NCBI GenBank assembly: GCA_037176885.1
Contig: JAWWNJ010000033.1
Coordinates: 248,001-312,000, forward strand
Direction of reading: 5' to 3'
From: Favolaschia claudopus
Taxonomy: Eukaryota; Basidiomycota; Agaricomycetes; Agaricales; Mycenaceae
Length of the DNA stretch: 64,000 nucleotides
Shown here: piece by piece, positions 43,001 through 53,467 of the stretch
Layout: the number at the start of each line of letters is the position of its first letter
How positions within the stretch are numbered: the stretch's first letter is position 1
Translations under genes and position numbers: made by a program
The notes under the pieces: generated by a model
Told to the model about the DNA's origin: nothing
Databases searched by the model: none
What the model saw: only the letters and a program-made list of their open reading frames with translations

Positions 43001-44233
43001 ATGGCTTGCCACGATTCCCTTAGCGCCTGGTTGCGTCCTCGTCTTTCCCACTTCCTCTTACCTCACAACATGTTCTCCAATTTCCGATTCCTCGGTCACC
43101 GCGACACCTACCACGTTCCTCCTCCTTCACCGTGTACTTGCTCGGATCTCGGTGAATACACCTTCCTGAATCAACCCTTCGGCCTCAAGCACGGTTCCCA
43201 GTGCCACGAGTGCCACCACTCCGAAAACGAGTCGACTTCCACTGCCGACTCCCTTCCGGGACTCCTCTCCGACAATGGCTCAGATTACCCCACGCAACAA
43301 GCTTCGGCACTTACCGTGCGAGACGCTAGCGATGTTACGTTCGCGGGACAATGTGACGTCCGGTCCCCAGTTAATGTCGTGGAGAATCTCCTTGGTATGT
43401 TGCTGAAATTCGACTCTAATTCATTTTGCTCAGCAAATATTGCATAGGCGGATGCGACAGAATTCTCTCGCGCTTCCAACGGCGTCTTCTCCTACCGCAT
43501 TCGGGAGACCATCACTCATACAACCACCCGCATCCTCCGTACCCTTGCGGTAGTCGTTTCTTGCGCAATCAACGACTACAACATCTTCACCCACGGCGAT
43601 GCGGGCGTTCCCTTGTCGTATCGGGAAGCCGCTCTCACTGAACTCGGTATCTCAATGCCGGCTCTTCCTCTTGTACTCGAGAATCGCGGCATCACTTACG
43701 AGCATCGCACATATGCTTCTCGCTCCGAGGCTTTGACGAGCCTTCAACTCATTTACGACATCTGCCGCCACTACATCCTCCTCATGGCATACGTGATGCT
43801 CGTGTCCTTCCACAACGGCCGTCGCTCTACCATCAATGTCGGTGCTTGTGTCGGCATGCGACCCAGCGAGTTCCTCGCTCTTGTTCTTGCTGGCTTCCCC
43901 TTCGGCAGCTTCACACAACTTTGGGGCTACATGGCAAACACTGAGTACTCAAACCAGATGGATTTTGGTTCGTCACTCAGCGTTCTGATTATTCTTCATC
44001 TCACAAGCCACAACTTAGCTCTTGTTCGACTGCTCAATCCCGACTGTGAGCATGTCCTCATCGGCAGCCATGATGATAGTTCATATATCACGACTTGGCC
44101 GGTGCCTCCCATCCGTGTTCCTCTCCTCGAGGCTGCACCCGTTCCCGCATCCGCAAATGATGTGCTGTCCCGCGGAATTCGGCGTCGTCAACTAAGGTCG
44201 GTTCAGGAATTATTGGCTGAGCTGATGGTTTAA
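43001..44233 (+). CDS. Extra ORF between pol and the 3' LTR of the chromovirus
   Basis: It starts at an ATG at 43001 (MACHDSLSAWLRPRL), 98 nt after the chromodomain stop. The frame runs to 43447, meets one TAG, and stays open in the same frame to 44233, about 410 codons overall. A sequence with intron-like borders (GTATGT at 43395, TAG at 43447, 53 nt) spans that stop, although its removal would shift the frame by one. The protein has paired cysteines (PCTCSDLGEY, QCHECHHSEN), then ICRHYILLMAYVMLVSF and later ALVLAGFPFGSFTQLWGYM, which could be membrane-associated or buried helices. I recognise no family. An envelope-like role is possible by position only, with no signal peptide or clear env motif. 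Confidence 0.55.
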
Positions 44234-44410
44234 AACATCGTATTTACGACGACCTCTTATATCCTTTCCTCATGATGTGCTGCGCTAGTCGCAAATATTG
44301 CATACTGTAGCTAGACTACTATGCGTCTGTACTTTTGGTTTCCGCGTTGAATCACTATCAGGCTGGCCCATTCGTGGAGTGATCTACTTCAGTCTTCTTC
44401 GCGCACATGA

Positions 44411-44425
44411 AGTCTGGGGGGGCTA
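44411..44425 (+). other. Polypurine tract of the chromovirus
   Basis: AGTCTGGGGGGGCTA directly precedes the 3' LTR. Confidence 0.7.
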
Positions 44426-45027
44426 TGTGATGGATATCGGCAACTTTCGGCTTTGCCCGCAAGACTTCACGCGCGCTCGGCGCATTTTCGGCATTCCTTG
44501 ATCATGGGACCGCGTCCATGATGTCAATGCTACTAAGTTCTTCTACTTAGCAGCAGAGCGTCATATCCTCCCTCTCAGATCGACACCGATAAGCCTCAAT
44601 ATGACTCGGGACGTCTGTACGAGTCATTGAGAAGGTATAGTAGAATATTCTGCTACTTTCCTCAAGGTTCCATTGAGTTCTTGAATATTCTATAGTTGAT
44701 CCTTGTAGATTATAAAAGGGAGTCGTTCCCTCATGTAACGACAGCTCTTTCTTACCTCTATTAATCTACGTAGATTTACCGTAAACCTTGCGTGAACTTA
44801 AGTGAAGCCTCGCGCTCTCTTCAAGATCTATCGAGCTAGTCTCAGAGTTGTAAAGCCGCGCGCTTACTCCTCCAACTAGAAAGCAACTCATAACTGGTTG
44901 ATATTCCCAGTTCGTCTTAAGAAGAATCAGATCTCTTACGACAGTTGTTCAGGTAAAACACCTTGATTTATATAGAGATTCATTGATACTCAAGTTACAT
45001 TTCCGAAACTAACCCGGATCTTCAACA
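44426..45027 (+). repeat. 3' LTR of the chromovirus
   Basis: 602 bp, partner of 35046-35648, followed by the ACCAT target duplication at 45028-45032. Confidence 0.95.
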
Positions 45028-45550
45028 ACCATACGGTGTCTATGGTGCGCATCGCTTAAACACCACCAAATAGGTCCCGTCATTGATGCGATCAATGATG
45101 TCTCAAATCGCCGGAGAGAATTCTTTTCAAAATATATATTGTCTTTCAGCGTCGGGTGGAAGTCAGGATCACTTTGTCAAGCTTGTTCAGCCTTCAACTA
45201 TGTAGCAGACACACATACCCTCTCTTAACCCATAGAATTTCTCAAAAACCGTGGTGGTTTGCGGAGAAATCACATACTTTTCCGGTAACCCATAACCCAT
45301 AGCCAGGGACGAAAACCCATAGCGAACATACCCCAAAATGGCAATTTTGGCTGCTCGGACATCGGATCTTGACAAATTATGTCAGCGGATTAGTCGACAA
45401 TGCTGGTTCCCCCCACGGCTATGAAGCCTCGGCTTGAGCGGAAACCTGCAAGATGACACAGAAATCCTTGCCGAAGCAACTCCGAGGTAGATTCAGGGAA
45501 CATGTCATGTTTACATATATTTATTTCAATAAAATATCGAATTACAGTAT
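45028..45550. other. No gene; TAACCCATA repeats
   Basis: Between 45225 and 45325, TAACCCATA and related words recur, as in the interior of the MITE at 9945-10114. It may be a degraded copy of that family. Confidence 0.4.
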
Positions 45551-46230
45551 TACTCGTGCTCACAAAAAGTGATGGCGTCGCTTTTCTTTCATATTTCTGG
45601 ACGCTGGATGAACGCCTTTGCCCAAATCAAAGTGCTAGGCAGTCTAGGAAGACTACGCGCATATTTCTAGCACCATGGTCTGAACAATAAATTGTGATGC
45701 GCGATCAAATGTCCGAAAAAGACAAAACACCGCAAATTCGGCTTGCCGTGGGATGTTTTCCATCAAAATTCAGATCCGCCAAATTGTAGCCCTAAGGGAG
45801 TAGACAGGCCTGGCACTTTGAATTATGCAAAAATGTGTATGCAATGCCGAGATATATGGACTTCAAAGTCGGGGAAAAATAGCAAAAATGGCCAAAATTG
45901 ACCAAAATCACAATATTGCGCGGGTTATAGCGAAAGAACCGATGCATATTTTTGCCCAATCCAAAATGCCGCATCTGTCTACTCATCATGGGCTACAATC
46001 TGCCCCATCCAGATTGTGATGATTGACATCTGGGCCAAGCTAGATTTTGGTGGTTTTGCCTTTTTCGGCCATTTGATGGCATATCATAATTGTTTGATCA
46101 TATCATTATCCTGAAAATATGCAGATAGTCATTCTGGCCCACGCAGCACTTTGTTTCATGAAACAGCCTCCGTCCAGCATCCAGAAATCCGAAAAAGAAG
46201 TGACGCCATCACTTTTCGTGATACCGAGTA
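45551..46230. mobile_element. TIR element, 680 bp, TACTCG ends
   Basis: Inverted arms of about 50 bp begin TACTCG and contain AAAAGTGATGGCGTC and ATTTCTGGA(C/T)GCTGGA. TA lies at both edges. The interior has short open frames (GKNMHRFFRYN on the minus strand) without transposase motifs. Confidence 0.7.
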
Positions 46231-46253
46231 TGTAATCACCCCCATCAACCCGT

Positions 46254-46358
46254 TGTTGAGCCTCGCGCCTTGCTGGCTGCGTATCACATTTATTTGTAGT
46301 TGTAGTTACGACCTGTGTTTGTATCTGTTTCTATAGATCACTCTTGCATTCCGCCTCC
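46254..46358 (+). repeat. 5' LTR of the Gag-only element
   Basis: 105 bp, differing from the 3' copy by a single visible change (GCTGGCTGCG against GCTGGCAGCG). Confidence 0.75.
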
Positions 46359-46697
46359 ATCTCTCGCTCCCTGCCTCCGTCGTAGCAGTGGACTCAGGCC
46401 CCAGCCCACGAGCAGCTTAGGACCTACTCGCACACACACGCCTTGTGTTGCCTTCCACGCCCGGAGGCTTCGCAGGTCTATCATTTTGGAGCCCACCGCG
46501 AGGGGTTTCAAGGTTTTGTCTTGTGTTTCTGTGGCCCACCGTGGTATCGTGAATTCAGTCGTGTTCGTTTCGGGTGTCTACGTTGACGCCAACGCCACCT
46601 CCGCCTTCGCATTCACGTATCTCGCCGCTGTCGCCTTCGTCGTGCGCAGCTCCTTTCTCTCCCATCTCAGACATCGCCGATTCACCCCGATCTCACT

Positions 46698-47441
46698 ATG
46701 ACCCACGTTCCCGACTCGCCCCCGACGCTCGCCAAGCTGTTAGAGCTCTTATCGAAGCTTATCGAGCTCATCTCTGCGTCGTTCCGCACTCCCGCTCCTG
46801 CACCACCGCCACGCCGTCCAGTCACGTGCAGTTATTGCAGTAGCCCCCGCCATCTTATCCGTCACTGCCCCCGCGTACTCGCCGACATCCGCAGCGGATT
46901 ATGCAAGCGTAATGCCCTTGGACGCGTTGTCCTTCCGTCTGGCTTATATGTCCCGCACACCGTCGTCGGTCCCAATCTCCGTGCTCGTTTCCTTGCACAC
47001 ACGCGTTCACAGCAGCTTCGGACGCCGCTCGTCGCGCGCCGTTCCGTTCCTACCGCCGCGCCGCGCCCTGTTCCCCCGTCCACAATTCCCTCTTCCTATA
47101 CGCCTTCTACAACGACATACCGCGCACCGATTATCTCGCCCACGCAGATTCCTGGCTACGCTCCGGCCCCTCGTTATGTTGTTCCCGGAATTTCCGACTC
47201 CTCGCATCGTAGTCCCAGCTCCATCGCCGTGATCGACGCCCCCACCGATCCCAAAGCTCCTGCGCATTTGCCGACCGCTACCAGCATTGAGGTTTCTTCG
47301 ACCGCTCCATCGCCACTGGCACCACCGCTTGATCCTCTTGAAGATGTCTTCCGCGAGCTTGCTCTGCTCCATCTTCACCCCGATCTGTTGCGTCTTTCAG
47401 CACTCGAGCATCGTATGGCTCAGCTCAGAGATTCGAGTTGA
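46698..47441 (+). CDS. CCHC Gag-like protein of the small LTR element
   Basis: 247 residues from an ATG at 46698. A short amphipathic helix (LAKLLELLSKLIELISASF) precedes a zinc knuckle CSYCSSPRHLIRHC (C44, C47, H52, C57; C-x2-C-x4-H-x4-C). After it comes LCKRNALGRVVLPSGLYVP, a continuation I associate with the C-terminal part of Gag in basidiomycete Ty3/gypsy elements. The rest is Pro/Ser-rich and ends with a leucine-rich helix (EDVFRELALLHLHPDLLRL). The usual capsid region is absent. It probably contributes RNA binding while other functions come from a full gypsy element. Confidence 0.7.
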   Translation: MTHVPDSPPTLAKLLELLSKLIELISASFRTPAPAPPPRRPVTCSYCSSPRHLIRHCPRVLADIRSGLCKRNALGRVVLPSGLYVPHTVVGPNLRARFLAHTRSQQLRTPLVARRSVPTAAPRPVPPSTIPSSYTPSTTTYRAPIISPTQIPGYAPAPRYVVPGISDSSHRSPSSIAVIDAPTDPKAPAHLPTATSIEVSSTAPSPLAPPLDPLEDVFRELALLHLHPDLLRLSALEHRMAQLRDSS

Positions 47442-47519
47442 TTCCTCTTCCCTTTTGCTTCTCTTCCTGCTGTAGTCGTCCAGTGACCGAGGACGGTCAC
47501 GTTTTCAGTTGGGAGGGGA

Positions 47520-47624
47520 TGTTGAGCCTCGCGCCTTGCTGGCAGCGTATCACATTTATTTGTAGTTGTAGTTACGACCTGTGTTTGTATCTGTTTCTAT
47601 AGATCACTCTTGCATTCCGCCTCC
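47520..47624 (+). repeat. 3' LTR of the Gag-only element
   Basis: 105 bp, following a purine tract, partner of 46254-46358. Confidence 0.75.
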
Positions 47625-48397
47625 CATCAGGAAAACCCCAATCTGGTAATTAGTGACAATCTGTGCTAATTACCGCTAATTGGCAGATTATCAAAAATTA
47701 CCAAATTCGAAAGGTACGATAATTTTAGTGATAATTTGCCGATAATTGGTGCCAATTATCACCGGATTATCGACGAATGTTGAAGCTTGTAAGAGAATAA
47801 CAGGTGCTTCAGATCCTTATTCCCACTTTGTTTGAGTGAAAACCATGTATTGAGACTGAAACTAGATACGACATGACAGGTATATACGAGTATATAATTT
47901 AGTACCGGGACCACCAAAAACCACCGACAGTCATTACTCGGCACCACAACATCTATCGTCCATCTGCAAACCGACACCGAAGGCAAACATGGACTTCCGG
48001 GAAAACAGCTATATCGGCAACGAATCAATATATATTACACTGCAGAACAAATTGACACGTACGGTGTGCCCTATCGGCGGCGAAGTCTGTACGAGGAACA
48101 GAACAACCGACACTGCGGCCATCATCAGCAAGAAAATAGATTTAGAGACGGGACAGCTACATACCTGACTGTCGAGGAGGGTAGCGTAGACGATGCTGAA
48201 TGACTGGACAGGACACTAAAAAGAAAGGGAAGGTCAATACGTACTGCCATCCCTGCGAGAGCTATGACGCACCCATGAACAAGGGAGAGGGGTCAAGAAT
48301 GGGTGGAACCAACGTCCGCAGCAGACCTCACCCCATGCGGCACTGTAGGTACTGAAGTCTTCGAGGTGGTGCTGAATGATTGTCGTCAAGGACGGCG
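47625..48397. other. No recognisable gene
   Basis: The start is AT-rich with GATAATT / AATTATC words (47650-47765) that can pair locally. The rest has no domain or repeat that I can identify. Confidence 0.35.
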
Positions 48398-48525
48398 CAT
48401 CTCTCGCTCCCTGCCTCCGTCGTAGCAGTGGACTCAGGCCCCCAGCCCAACGAGCAGCTTAGGACCTACTCGCACACACACGCCTTGTGTTGCCTTCCAC
48501 GCCCGGAGGCTTCGCAGGTCTATCA
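48398..48525. repeat. Detached leader fragment of the Gag-only LTR element
   Basis: About 128 bp starting ATCTCTCGCTCCCTGCC matches 46359-46486, the segment just inside the 5' LTR of the small element, with two single-base homopolymer differences. No LTR accompanies it. Confidence 0.8.
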
Positions 48526-48565
48526 CCATACCCTCATCCCACTAGCCTGGACCATCCACCGAGGG

Positions 48566-48592
48566 CTATGGGTTATGAGGGGTTCGACTGTA
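48566..48592. repeat. Solo end of the CAGTCGAA MITE family
   Basis: CTATGGGTTATGA followed by TTCGACTGTA matches the right end of 9945-10114. A similar end lies at 49376-49402. Confidence 0.6.
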
Positions 48593-48723
48593 CCGGTAAA
48601 TTCCACCGCCATCAGTATCGAGCCCGGAACATAAGGCGCTTTCTTTTCCGTTTTGGGAAACTTTTACTTAACAGAATCCGTTGCCCCCAGTTTCTCGCTC
48701 AATTCTCAACCAAACATGTTAGG

Positions 48724-48745
48724 TATGTGGACAATGGTCCACATA
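48724..48745. repeat. 22-bp hairpin, copy 3 of 3
   Basis: Identical to 4300-4321 and 20339-20360. Confidence 0.7.
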
Positions 48746-49375
48746 GGAGTAAGGGTGTGCGGAAACCTAAAAAAAAAAAAAATACCTCGGGCGGTTTTTT
48801 CCGACCCGACCTGCGATCTTTCCAACACAGACCTCCTTGAAGGGCCCCCCAAAACAGGCAGTCCGATAAAGGCCGACCGATTTTTACTTGCCAGAACTTT
48901 CGATTTCTTACTGTACCTCACACTCTTCCCCAATACCGCTGGGATTTTGGCTACCCCCCCATTCTTATATCCAAGCCTCGGTCCTACCGGCACAGATTAA
49001 TTTTATTCCTCATGTAGTGCATACAGTTGCATTTTCAATGAATTTCGGGTGAGCTTCGGCAGCCGTCGGCAAGAAGCTGGCATTGAGTGAAAGCGATGAC
49101 TCATTTCTTATCTTCTCGGGAATTTGTGTGTGCTCGGTTGACAGTTTGTAGCGACATGTAGAGATAGCCACCTCTACTGTAACTACCTATTTGTTTTCCG
49201 TAAACTCGTTGTTCAGGCATTCATGCACCTGGTCATGCACGATCATGGATGAGGTAAGTGTTCCCGCGCCCCATATATAGTAATATCTAACGGAAAACGT
49301 GACCTAACACTGCCTCTGATCCCCTTTGAAAGCCATACACTGTGATAACCCATACCCTGAGGTGTATCCCGAGGG
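48746..49375. other. No supported gene
   Basis: A 13-A run lies at 48769-48781. A CATGCACGATCATGGATG stretch near 49225-49243 resembles the CATGCATGA cluster at 19780-19905. Confidence 0.4.
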
Positions 49376-49402
49376 CTATGGGTTATGACAGTGACGACTG
49401 TA
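49376..49402. repeat. Solo MITE end at the 5' edge of the LRR gene fragment
   Basis: CTATGGGTTATGACAG and CGACTGTA match the right end of 9945-10114. It lies just upstream of the LRR-like coding fragment, so the element may have truncated that gene. Confidence 0.6.
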
Positions 49403-49424
49403 CTCGACTGACTGACGACTCAAG

Positions 49425-49905
49425 TCGGACCTTGACTTTTCTGATCCCCTGGACATTGTCCCGTTGCCAAACCTCCGGATCCTTCGTATTCGTCTAACGG
49501 ACAACACCATTGGTGTGTCGAACCTGGATTGTTTGGGTCCGATCATGGAGTTTTCTCCATATCTGCACACCATCATGATTGTGGTAACGCGCAGGTTCGA
49601 AGAAGACGAAGAGGATGAAAGTGGAATCCCAGCACTTGTCTCGGCGCTTCTATGTCTGGCATCGGGCTTGGTGACCCGGCCCCTCATCGAGTTGGAATAT
49701 GATTACGAGGAGTATACGGAGGATGAGGCGAGGGCTTTAGTTCCCAATTTGACTGAGAGAGACCTGGTATGCAGCTCCTTCACTGTGTCCCACATTTCTG
49801 AATACCCATGCAGCTGCATTTTGTTGGTTCGTCATTTGAAAGGAATAGGCCTGAGATGGAACAGAGTTGGTGGCGAGTGAGTCTGTGAGCGACAACATGC
49901 GCGTG
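49425..49905 (+). pseudogene. LRR / F-box-type gene fragment, 3' end
   Basis: The frame reads SDPLDIVPLPNLRILRIRLT then CLGPIMEFSPYLHTIMIV, a leucine-rich-repeat rhythm seen in the large basidiomycete F-box/LRR families. It continues through an acidic segment (EYDYEEYTEDEARALV) to LTERDL. A 47-nt intron (49767-49813, GTATGC...GCAG) probably joins to LHFVGSSFERNRPEME and a stop near 49905. The N-terminal part, including any F-box, is missing upstream of 49425, where MITE sequence lies. The assignment rests on pattern, not on a diagnostic motif. Confidence 0.5.
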
Positions 49906-50281
49906 AGCTAATTGTCCATTGCAGAGCGTTATCAGTCAATTTCTAATATCTCTGTTGCTCGCATCGGAAGTCTACAACCACTCAGCGCAGCAGAGCCAAT
50001 AGTGATTCGTCTCGATCTGATATAGTCTTTTCTGAGACAAAATACGACGGAAAGGATTTGTTGTGCCCGAATAACAAATGACGTGTACTTACATCGGTAA
50101 TCCTTTTCTTTGACACATCCTCGTTCAATTATCCCCACCGCATTCAACATTGCAGTCCCGAAAGTTGTATCAACATACCCATAATATAGTAGAGTCCATC
50201 GACCCCATACAACTGAGCCCAGGCTGTGAATGGCTCGTAGCCGTGACATATTTGCAACAAGAGTCTTGGCCAATTGGCGTG

Positions 50282-50300
50282 TCGAGGTTCGATTCCTCGC
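50282..50300. other. Isolated tRNA T-arm / B-box-like sequence
   Basis: CGAGGTTCGATTCCTCG forms a perfect five-base-pair T arm and matches the Pol III B-box consensus. No acceptor stem pairs around it, so it is not a complete tRNA gene. It could be a SINE or tRNA relic, or chance. Confidence 0.25.
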
Positions 50301-50569
50301 CGGTGGGTGTAGGTCGATTCAGGTTACTTTTTTATCTTCAAGTTATGTTCCCCAATGAGTTCATTAGTCACGAAGCTTTAAGAAGTTTGACCCCGTTCAA
50401 TACCTACCATCCACTTCCACCTCACCGCTACCCCCCCTCCTCCTCACTCTCCGCGCCGCGAACTCTTCGATTTCCACATCGCACAGCAAAATCATTCATT
50501 ATAATCATAATCATCCACCAAAAACGACAGCACATACTCAGTACAATCTAAAACCTAACATCACATATT

Positions 50570-50766
50570 AGAGACTTTGCGGAAGCCACCGGTGGCTATT
50601 TGTGGCTCTTCGTGTGCAATAGTTTTTTGAGCCTCCCGCTAGAGTTAGCCACCCTAGCATCCCGTAAATAGGTAGTACAAATAGTGGCTAATCCACCCAG
50701 AGGCTGTCATCCGGTCCCGAGAAAAATTAGCCACCAATAGCCACCAGTGGCTACCGCAAAGTCTCT
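50570..50766. mobile_element. 197-bp MITE, ATT target duplication, copy 1
   Basis: Inverted ends AGAGACTTTGCGG are followed by AGCCACCGGTGGCTATT-type palindromic arms. ATT flanks both sides (50567-50569 and 50767-50769). An inverted copy of equal length with the same ATT flanks lies at 55311-55507. Confidence 0.85.
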
Positions 50767-51315
50767 ATTGAGTACAACAACGGCAGCAGCAAGAAATCAA
50801 AGAGACACAATAAACGAGAAGAAAGAATCGTCATGATCAATAGTCGTCACAATAACTCAGTCTAGCTGAGACCCCCATCAGCATCACCTTCGCCCGACCA
50901 TGGATGCGGTCAAGAAAGCATCCCACTTCTTCATCTTCATCTTCATCTACCGCAGCTCTCTACCACCCGCCCCTCCAACGCAAATCACAAAGAAAGACAC
51001 GACACATCATGATCTCCCTCCTCCTGCTCCCCCACATCAGCCCAGCCAAATCGTCCCCCCGTCGGCACCATGAACGCCGCATGGCTCAGCGTAGCACCGA
51101 CCACCGCATGCACAACAACGACAACATCAAGCAGGTAGGTCGTCCATTCCCGCACGTTGGCTCCGAGGGCCGCGATCGTGGAGGCGGGGGTGGGGAACGT
51201 TGGGGAGGAGGGCTGAGAGCGCAGACTGAGGTGAGTAAGCGGGAAGAAAGAGAGGAGGGTAGTAGCAAAGACGTACCAGAAGGCTTATCTAACAAAGGCA
51301 CCGACTCGCCTCCCC
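50767..51315. other. No supported gene; Ser/Pro-rich open frame
   Basis: The plus-strand open frame at 50904-51629 is driven by TCT, CCT and CAC triplets and crosses the microsatellite, so I do not treat it as a gene. Confidence 0.4.
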
Positions 51316-51360
51316 CGTCCCCCCCTCCTCCTCCTCCTCCTCCTCCTCCTCCTCCTCCTC
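51316..51360. repeat. (CCT)n microsatellite
   Basis: About 14 tandem CCT units, translated as a proline run in one plus-strand frame. It lies antisense and downstream of the glycosyltransferase remnant. Confidence 0.9.
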
Positions 51361-51499
51361 ACGCTGCACCTTATCATCGCCACCACCATCTCCCACCTCC
51401 CCCCCTCACACCACCCCCAACAATCTGCGCCTCCACATCCCCGAGCGCCTTCTTCCCATTCTTCCTCTTCCCGCTGAAAATTCTACGGGGCGTCTGCGT

Positions 51500-53457
51500 C
51501 TCCGCCTTCGTCTTCCCGCCGTCATCGATGTCGAAGCACCAGCCGCCATCGACGAAGAGGCTTGGCCCCCCTCCGCCAGCACCTCCGCATACACATCCAC
51601 CATCCGCTGCGAACACGCTTCCCACGTAAACCGCTTGCTGCGCTCGTACGCGCGTTGTCCAAGGGTGGTCCCGCAGGTCGGGGTTCGTCTGTGAAAGACG
51701 GGGTTAGCGAGGTGGTCGACGTGAGATGAGGGACGAGGGCAGAGCGATGAAGGCGAAGGAAGGAAATACGAAGAAGGGGACGACAGCGAGAAAGAAGCAA
51801 GAAGGGGATACAAGCGAAAGGTACGAAGCGAAAGATATAAGAGCGAGAAGTACACAAGGGGAGGAAAGAAAAGATGGGAGAAGAACAAAGGAGGAGGGAA
51901 CGAGAAGAGAGAGAAGGGCGGGGGGGGAAGGATTTGACGCTCACCGCCAACACCCTCATCAACCCCGCATACGCCTCCATAATCTCCGGAAACTCAGGCG
52001 AGTCGACACGCAGAAGCGGCGCCAGCGCACGGTAGGATCGCGGGTGGGGTGGAGCTTGCGGGCTGCTCGAAGGCGAGCCGGAGGTCGATGTCGATGTCGA
52101 TATTGAAGGAGACGCATGGCGGCCCGAAGAACCAGCCAAGACAGATGACGAGCACTGAACATCCACATCCGCCGACGCGAGAAACCGTCGCCGACGACGC
52201 CGCAGACATCATCATCGTTGTCGGGACGCGGAAGAAGTCGTCGCCGTCTTCATCCCCATCTTCGCGCCGTTTTCCCCCGTCGTCTTCGGATTCATCTTCT
52301 GGAGCGGCATGAGTTTGAGAACCTGCTGATGCCGCTGCGGAGACAGGAAGGGACAAAGACGGGGAAGGGAGCTCCAATCTGCGGGTACGTTAGTATGGAA
52401 TCTACGGAGAACGAGAGGAAGACGACGGATGTCACTGGTGGCATCGGGGTATGCACAAAAAGGCCTGGGAGTATGCCAGAGCCCACGAAAGAAGGCGCCC
52501 AACGCCCCGCCGCCGCCAACCCAATAGTCGTTCATCTGGCGAATTAGCTCCTCCCCCCCGATGCCAGCTTACAGTACCCCACAAAGAAGAAAAAAACACC
52601 CACCTCAGGCATCTCCATCTCCATCTCCATCTCTCCCTCCCTCACTTCTCAGGAACGGGATCAAACGGCTTGAAACACACCCGCCGAGTCGGGAGTCGGG
52701 ATGTCTTCTTCTTCCTTCTTGCCCGCAGCGTACATCCCCTTCTATCTCGAGGATACTCAATCCCCAACGGCCGCGTGTGTCGGCGGCTTCGTTGTGTCCT
52801 CTACAGCTGAAGTGGAGGTGGAGGTGGAAGCGTGCGAGGAAGAGGCAGTGGCAGAGGAGGGTAGCGCACGAGCGGGTCGAGGAGTAGACCCATACGACAA
52901 ACGAAAACGATTGAGGGGGTCAGCGAGCGGATCATCGAAGGCACACAAGAAAGAAGAAAGAAGATTTCAATGACACCCCAATCGTGCCGCACCAACTCGA
53001 CGAAATCCAAATTGACTCCAATCCGAAGAAACAGCGAGAAACCAACTCACCACCCCCCCGCCTTCCCTTTCTTCCACCTTTCCTATCACTCACATCCACA
53101 CCGCCATCCCAGTGCCCAACCAAATTCGCCGTCCCCAAATCCGCCGTCCCCTCCGCATACACTCCCACGACGGCAGCCCCGCTGCCATCCCCTGCAGCGT
53201 CACCTGGCCGAAAGTTTCCGTGATAGAGGGCGAGCTGTAGGGGAATGAAAGAATTAGCCAATGAATGAAAAAAAAAACCCCGCCCCAAGGAGAGAGAAGA
53301 ACGCCGCACTCACCAAAAAACGTCCGCACTCCCCACCGCCTCGCCCAATCTCTCTCCCGTCAGCTGGCCCATAAAAATAGCATGCACGCCGAGCGAGGCA
53401 CAGAGCGTTTGGAGGGGGACGCGGTGCGGGCCGTCACCGATGAGGATTAGGTGTGTT
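51500..53457 (-). pseudogene. Family-4 glycosyltransferase, C-terminal half, frame-broken
   Basis: On the minus strand the exon 53457-53314 encodes THLILIGDGPHRVPLQTLCA and GVHAIFMGQLTGERL then AVGSADVF. A 79-nt intron (53235-53313) follows, then SPSITETFGQVTLQGMAAGLP. This is the classic GT-B C-terminal lobe of GT4 enzymes, with the E-x7-E-type region in ITETFGQVTLQGM. One base appears to be missing right after GLP (near 53170), and the frame resumes as VVGVYAEGTADL. Later pieces (DSPEFPEIMEAYAGLMRVLA near 51960, then SKRFTWEACSQRMVDVYAEV near 51640) match the C-terminal helices. The N-terminal acceptor lobe is absent, because homology stops at 53457 beside a tyrosine recombinase fragment. 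The substrate is unknown, and a cytosolic or membrane-bound glycolipid or glycoprotein role is typical of the family. Confidence 0.72.
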
Positions 53458-53467
53458 GTAGGTCTTC

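Larger units (their letters stand above)
35046..45027 (+). mobile_element. Full-length Ty3/gypsy chromovirus, 9982 bp
   Basis: LTRs of 603 and 602 bp (35046-35648 and 44426-45027) begin TGTGATGG and end TTCAACA. The perfect target duplication ACCAT flanks it (35041-35045 and 45028-45032). Internal order is primer site, gag, protease-RT-RNase H-integrase-chromodomain, then an extra ORF, a polypurine tract and the 3' LTR. The LTRs differ by only about four events, mostly homopolymer length changes, so the insertion is young. Yet gag and pol are broken by at least eight one-base shifts. Confidence 0.95.
46254..47624 (+). mobile_element. Tiny LTR element with a Gag-only ORF (TR-GAG type)
   Basis: Direct repeats of 105 bp (46254-46358 and 47520-47624) begin TGTTGAGCCTCG. 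The right one is preceded by the purine tract GGGAGGGGA. The only gene inside is a CCHC Gag-like ORF. No clean target duplication is visible. Its post-LTR leader is found again, alone, at 48398-48525. Confidence 0.75.

Noticed and set aside
43001..44233. Calling the extra chromovirus ORF an envelope gene
   Set aside because: There is no signal peptide, protease site or terminal membrane anchor that I can support. Position alone is not enough.
35046..45027. RIP-type mutation as the cause of the broken chromovirus frames
   Set aside because: The breaks are one-base length changes at homopolymers, not C-to-T stop codons, and the LTRs are almost identical.
46315..46701. A separate plus-strand ORF just inside the small LTR element
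   Set aside because: It starts within the LTR, has no domain, and overlaps the start of the better-supported CCHC ORF in another frame.
50224..50300. A tRNA gene around a perfect T-arm and B-box (CGAGGTTCGATTCCTCG)
   Set aside because: No acceptor stem pairs between the expected 5' end and the bases after the T arm, and no normal D or anticodon arm can be placed. It is kept only as a low-confidence relic.
50904..51629. A 241-codon plus-strand ORF
   Set aside because: It consists mainly of Ser, Pro, His and Arg runs produced by triplet repeats, crosses the CCT microsatellite, and lies antisense to better-supported glycosyltransferase sequence.
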